This document shows, in pieces, positions 16,775 through 19,026 of a DNA stretch of 19,026 bases; position 1 is the stretch's first letter, and each line of letters starts with the position of its first letter. A program made the translations under genes and the position numbers. The notes under the pieces are model-generated. The model was not told where the DNA came from, searched no databases, and saw only the letters and a list, made by a program, of their open reading frames with translations. The stretch is from assembly GCA_031269205.1 (NCBI GenBank), contig JAISZM010000086.1, positions 1-19,026 of the forward strand. Direction: 5' to 3'. The stretch is from Eubacteriales Family XIII. Incertae Sedis bacterium (GTDB lineage: Bacteria > Bacillota > Clostridia > Peptostreptococcales > Anaerovoracaceae).

Positions 16775-17694
16775 TCTTTCTTGTCCTCCGGCGGTTTCAT
16801 GCTATATATCTTGTTCATCATCTTCGCCTCGCCCGGCGTCATCCACGTTTTCATGTCCTTCGCCTTCATGCCCACGGCTTCGCTGCCAATGCGTACCGCC
16901 ATCTTGTTTGCCATGTTCGACTCCACATTGTCCATGACCGTCTTGGCGACCTTTGGAAAGCCGAGTCCTACGCTCTGCTTGAACGCCTCTTTCATGAAAT
17001 TCTGCTGCGCCTCCATGCGCCCGATATCTCCCGTCTTATATCCTTTGCGGAAGCGCAGAAACTGCACGGCCTCGTCTCCGTTCAGCTTTTGCTTTCCTTT
17101 TTTTAAATCGATATAGAGTTTTTGCTGCTTATCAGTATACTTCATATCCATGGGCACGTCTATCTCGATTCCGTCCATCGCATCGACTATTTTTTTGATA
17201 TCGTCGTCGGAATATATCTCATAGAAATGGATGGGCACGCCGCTCAGCACGTCGCTGACGGCTTTTGCCATGGCGACGGCACCCTGCTCGGGATCGTCCT
17301 TCGAGCCTTCGCTCTTGTAGACGGAATTTATCTTCTGCAGTCCGGCGCCCGGATAGTCCGGCCTCTCGTAATACGTGTCGCGCGGCACGGATATGAGATC
17401 AACGCGCTTGATCTTCGTATCAAAGCTCGCGAGCATGATCGTGTCCGTCAAGCCCTGATTCTCACCGAGCACGAGGACATTGAGGCGTCCGCTGTCCTTG
17501 TATTTCTTCGCAAAGTCGCTGTCGCCGCCGGCGATGGGGACGAGTCCATCCATGATATCGCCGCCGAACAGTCCGAAGAAACCGTACTTATCTATGAGAA
17601 ACATTCCCCCCGTTAAAACCACCACAAGGATGATAAAAAGCGGGAGGAATACCCTGATGAAAGGGTTGCGTTGTTTTTTATATGATGTAGCCAA
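16771..17694 (-). CDS. LytR-CpsA-Psr (LCP) family cell-wall ligase, first of a tandem pair
   Basis: A 307-residue LCP protein paralogous to the next gene. A basic N-terminus (SYKKQRNPFIR), one membrane segment at about 14-34, then the LCP domain from about 70. The motifs are LTDTIMLASF, ISVPRDTYYER (101-111), INSVYKSEG, VDAMDGIEIDVPMDM and RKGYKTGDIGRMEAQQ (216-231). As in its paralogue, Leu replaces the Arg normally two residues before the motif Asp. The C-terminus is short and basic or charged, unlike the longer tail of the partner. The start is a TTG at 17694 with AGGTGA just upstream. Near-identical blocks in both genes show an internal gene duplication. The glycopolymer substrate is not known, and no polymer-synthesis gene is nearby. 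Confidence 0.93.
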   Translation of the reverse strand: MATSYKKQRNPFIRVFLPLFIILVVVLTGGMFLIDKYGFFGLFGGDIMDGLVPIAGGDSDFAKKYKDSGRLNVLVLGENQGLTDTIMLASFDTKIKRVDLISVPRDTYYERPDYPGAGLQKINSVYKSEGSKDDPEQGAVAMAKAVSDVLSGVPIHFYEIYSDDDIKKIVDAMDGIEIDVPMDMKYTDKQQKLYIDLKKGKQKLNGDEAVQFLRFRKGYKTGDIGRMEAQQNFMKEAFKQSVGLGFPKVAKTVMDNVESNMANKMAVRIGSEAVGMKAKDMKTWMTPGEAKMMNKIYSMKPPEDKKE

Positions 17695-17722
17695 AACTCA
17701 CCTGTTCGATCCGGCGCTTTCC

Positions 17723-17804
17723 TGCCGCACCGGGCGCTTGTCTGTCCTTATCTTATTCTTGCCTTTGCCTTGCGCGACGTTCGTTTGCCGCGCCCGGCGC
17801 TTGT
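17723..17804. repeat. 19-base near-direct repeat upstream of the LCP pair
   Basis: 17723-17741 and 17786-17804 match at 17 of 19 positions, with starts 63 bases apart in the 126-base gap between hbd and the first LCP gene. The copy nearer hbd contains a perfect GCGCC-C-GGCGC palindrome (17790-17800), and the other has one mismatch in that palindrome. Paired sites of this kind are typical of regulator binding, but a small duplication is also possible. Confidence 0.6.
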
Positions 17805-17820
17805 TTACCGTGTCGGATTC

Positions 17821-18672
17821 TTACCCGCTGTAGTCGAAGAATCCCTTGCCCGTCTTGCGCCCGAGGTAGCCGGCCCTCACGAACTTCCGCAGAAGCGGAT
17901 GTGGCCTGTACTTCGGATCGCCGAACTCCGTATACAGCACCTCCATGATGGCGAGGCACACATCGAGTCCGATGAGATCGCCGAGCGCGAGCGGACCCAT
18001 CGGATGGTTCGCGCCGAGCTTCATAGCCTCGTCGATGTCCTCGGCCTTAGCGACGCCGTCCGCGAGAATGCTCGCCGCCTCGTTGATCATCGGAATGAGT
18101 ATCCGGTTCACGACGAAGCCCGGTGCCTCGTCGACCTCGACGGCAGTCTTGCCGAGCGCGGCCGAGAGTTCGAGTATCGTGTCCCTCGTTTCGTCCGACG
18201 TGGACAGCCCCTTGATGATCTCGACGAGTTTCATCATCGGAACGGGATTGAAAAAGTGCATCCCGATGACCTTGTCGGGGCGCTTCGTGGCGGCCGCGAT
18301 CTCCGTGATGGACAGCGAGGACGTGTTCGTGGCGAGTATCGCGCCCGGCGTGACGAGCTCGTCGAGCTCCGCAAAGAGCGCCTTCTTCGCCTCACGATCC
18401 TCCGTCGCCGCCTCGATGATGAGGTCCGCGTCCTTCACTATATTGATATCCGTGTCGCCCTTGACGCGCGCAAGCGCCGCGTCCTTGTCCTCGGCGCTGA
18501 GCTTTTCCCTCGCGACGAGCCTCTCGAGATTTTTCGTGACCGCGGCTATCCCGTTTGCGACCGACGTTTCGCGCCGCGCGCGCAACACGACCTCGTAGCC
18601 GTTCAGCGCAAGCACCTGAATGATGCCCGCTCCCATCGTACCGGTTCCGAGCACTCCAACCTTTTTAATCAT
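17821..18672 (-). CDS. hbd: 3-hydroxybutyryl-CoA dehydrogenase
   Basis: A 283-residue NAD(P)H-dependent enzyme that interconverts acetoacetyl-CoA and 3-hydroxybutyryl-CoA, in butyrate/butanol fermentation or fatty-acid oxidation. The N-terminal Rossmann fold has GTGTMG (9-14). Catalytic features are NTSS (116-119), the His139 segment GMHFFNP (137-143) and the PGFVVNRIL block (184-192) at the start of the C-terminal dimer domain. The length matches clostridial Hbd. ATG 18672 follows AAGGAG at seven bases. No thiolase, crotonase or acyl-CoA dehydrogenase is next to it, so it is a stand-alone gene here. The promoter region holds an extended -10 and two operator-like palindromes, so it is likely regulated. 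The LCP pair follows after 126 bases but need not be co-transcribed. Confidence 0.95.
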   Translation of the reverse strand: MIKKVGVLGTGTMGAGIIQVLALNGYEVVLRARRETSVANGIAAVTKNLERLVAREKLSAEDKDAALARVKGDTDINIVKDADLIIEAATEDREAKKALFAELDELVTPGAILATNTSSLSITEIAAATKRPDKVIGMHFFNPVPMMKLVEIIKGLSTSDETRDTILELSAALGKTAVEVDEAPGFVVNRILIPMINEAASILADGVAKAEDIDEAMKLGANHPMGPLALGDLIGLDVCLAIMEVLYTEFGDPKYRPHPLLRKFVRAGYLGRKTGKGFFDYSG

Positions 18673-18693
18673 GACTGTTCTCCTTTTTATATA

Positions 18694-18702
18694 ATTTTAG
18701 CA
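18694..18702 (-). promoter_or_regulatory. hbd promoter, extended -10
   Basis: On the minus strand TGCTAAAAT provides an extended -10 about 22 bases before the ATG. The transcript would have only about 15 untranslated bases, just enough for the AAGGAG ribosome-binding site. No clear -35 is present. Confidence 0.5.
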
Positions 18703-18703
18703 T

Positions 18704-18719
18704 GTAATGTTAACGTTAC
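18704..18719. promoter_or_regulatory. Operator-like palindrome next to the hbd -10
   Basis: GTAATGTTAACGTTAC is a 16-base palindrome with one mismatched pair, centred on GTTAAC. It lies immediately upstream of the extended -10, overlapping the spacer and -35 area, the position typical of a repressor site. Confidence 0.55.
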
Positions 18720-18740
18720 CTTAAAATATCCTCTGTTGCT

Positions 18741-18757
18741 GTAACATATAATGTTGC
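18741..18757. promoter_or_regulatory. Second operator-like palindrome upstream of hbd
   Basis: The 17-base sequence has arms GTAACAT and ATGTTGC around ATA, which pair at six of seven positions, with a perfect AACAT/ATGTT core. It shares the GTAAYRTT-type half-site with the palindrome at 18704-18719. Confidence 0.45.
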
Positions 18758-18782
18758 TCTTCCCTTAATATATTCATTTTTC

Positions 18783-18874
18783 GCCGGAGCGCCTTTCCTG
18801 TCCGGCAACGCCGAAACGACGCTTTCGCCGTCCTCGCGAGCGAAAAAACGCGAGAGTCGCCGTTTATTATACCA
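18783..18874 (-). ncRNA. Possible small structured RNA or long hbd leader
   Basis: On the minus strand TGGTATAAT (18874-18866) could start a transcript near 18860. It would quickly pass a CTCGCG/CGCGAG stem (18854-18833, 10-base loop), a GNRA-capped hairpin near 18831-18817, a CGGC/GCCG hairpin (18813-18803) and a GCCGGA/TCCGGC stem (18806-18783); the last two share bases, so they compete. There is no open reading frame with a ribosome-binding site in this piece, and no clear T-run terminator follows. It matches no RNA family I know. Confidence 0.35.
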
Positions 18875-19026
18875 CAGAACGCGCGCCCGTACCGAATTAT
18901 TTGTCGTCGCGGAGTTACGGCGGTTTATAGCCTCCGCGCGAACCGCGTTGATGAATCCGGCCCCGAGCGACCACCGCCGATTTATGGCGCTTCTGTAAGA
19001 ATGATAAATTTTTCAGAGCGAAATAG

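Larger units (their letters stand above)
18673..19026. other. Regulatory-looking intergenic region upstream of hbd
   Basis: The last 354 bases contain no convincing gene. They hold the hbd promoter and two palindromes (18694-18757), a run of hairpins (18783-18854), a second TGnTATAAT promoter (18866-18874) and a 6-bp inverted repeat GCGGAG/CTCCGC (18909-18937). The segment 18940-19026 shows nothing recognisable. Confidence 0.55.

Noticed and set aside
17770..18744. A 324-codon open frame opposite hbd
   Set aside because: It is antisense to a complete 3-hydroxybutyryl-CoA dehydrogenase and has the composition of a shadow frame.
18780..18860. A glycine riboswitch, suggested by a GGACAGG-like piece on the minus strand
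   Set aside because: The accompanying conserved aptamer segments are missing and no glycine gene follows; the resemblance is a few bases only.
18875..19026. A tRNA, suggested by a GGTTCG-like loop on the minus strand
   Set aside because: No acceptor stem, anticodon arm or D-arm can be built around it.

Overview
This window looks like housekeeping chromosome from an anaerobic, Gram-positive-type bacterium with a fairly G+C-rich genome (high 50s percent by eye). Two LytR-CpsA-Psr (LCP) cell-wall ligases, a rho-DUF1385-prmC neighbourhood and a metK-secA-prfB run point to a Firmicutes- or deep Actinobacteriota-like lineage. A 3-hydroxybutyryl-CoA dehydrogenase and the sulfur-carrier genes fit an anaerobe. 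The lineage is an inference from gene content, not a measured placement. No mobile element, CRISPR array, rRNA or tRNA was recognised.

Layout. 1-810: a type IV prepilin-like gene (+) whose 5' end runs through an 18-base G homopolymer, so its start is doubtful. 811-1095: convergent intergenic DNA with two short hairpins. 1096-2352 (-): a saccharopine-dehydrogenase-family oxidoreductase. 2353-2669: a divergent promoter region. 2670-5141 (+): a compact set of cysteine desulfurase, ThiF/MoeB-type E1 enzyme and diglycine-ended sulfur carrier, which together look like a complete sulfur-activation relay with no visible acceptor enzyme. 5198-11023 (-): metK, secA, prfB and a PpaX/Gph-like HAD phosphatase in one direction. 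11214-12398 (-): prmC and a small ABM-fold protein. 12484-15286 (-): rho and DUF1385, 4 bases apart. 15632-17694 (-): two tandem LCP paralogues that overlap by 4 bases. 17821-18672 (-): hbd. 18673-19026: a regulatory-looking stretch upstream of hbd.

How the parts relate. Several genes serve translation termination and transcription termination (prfB, prmC, rho). PrmC methylates the GGQ glutamine of release factors such as the RF2 encoded here, while prfA and rpmE, frequent neighbours of rho/DUF1385/prmC, are absent from the interval. SecA and the two LCP proteins serve export and envelope assembly.

No plainly new multi-gene system is visible. The most interesting signals are non-coding. They are a prfB leader in which one arm can pair either with the ribosome-binding site or with an upstream repeat (in a prfB that lacks the usual frameshift), two operator-like palindromes at the hbd promoter, a structured segment behind a TGnTATAAT promoter further upstream, a hairpin touching the rho ribosome-binding site, a 19-base near-repeat before the LCP pair, and a recurrent extended -10 motif. 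These were read by eye and no folding or homology search was run.
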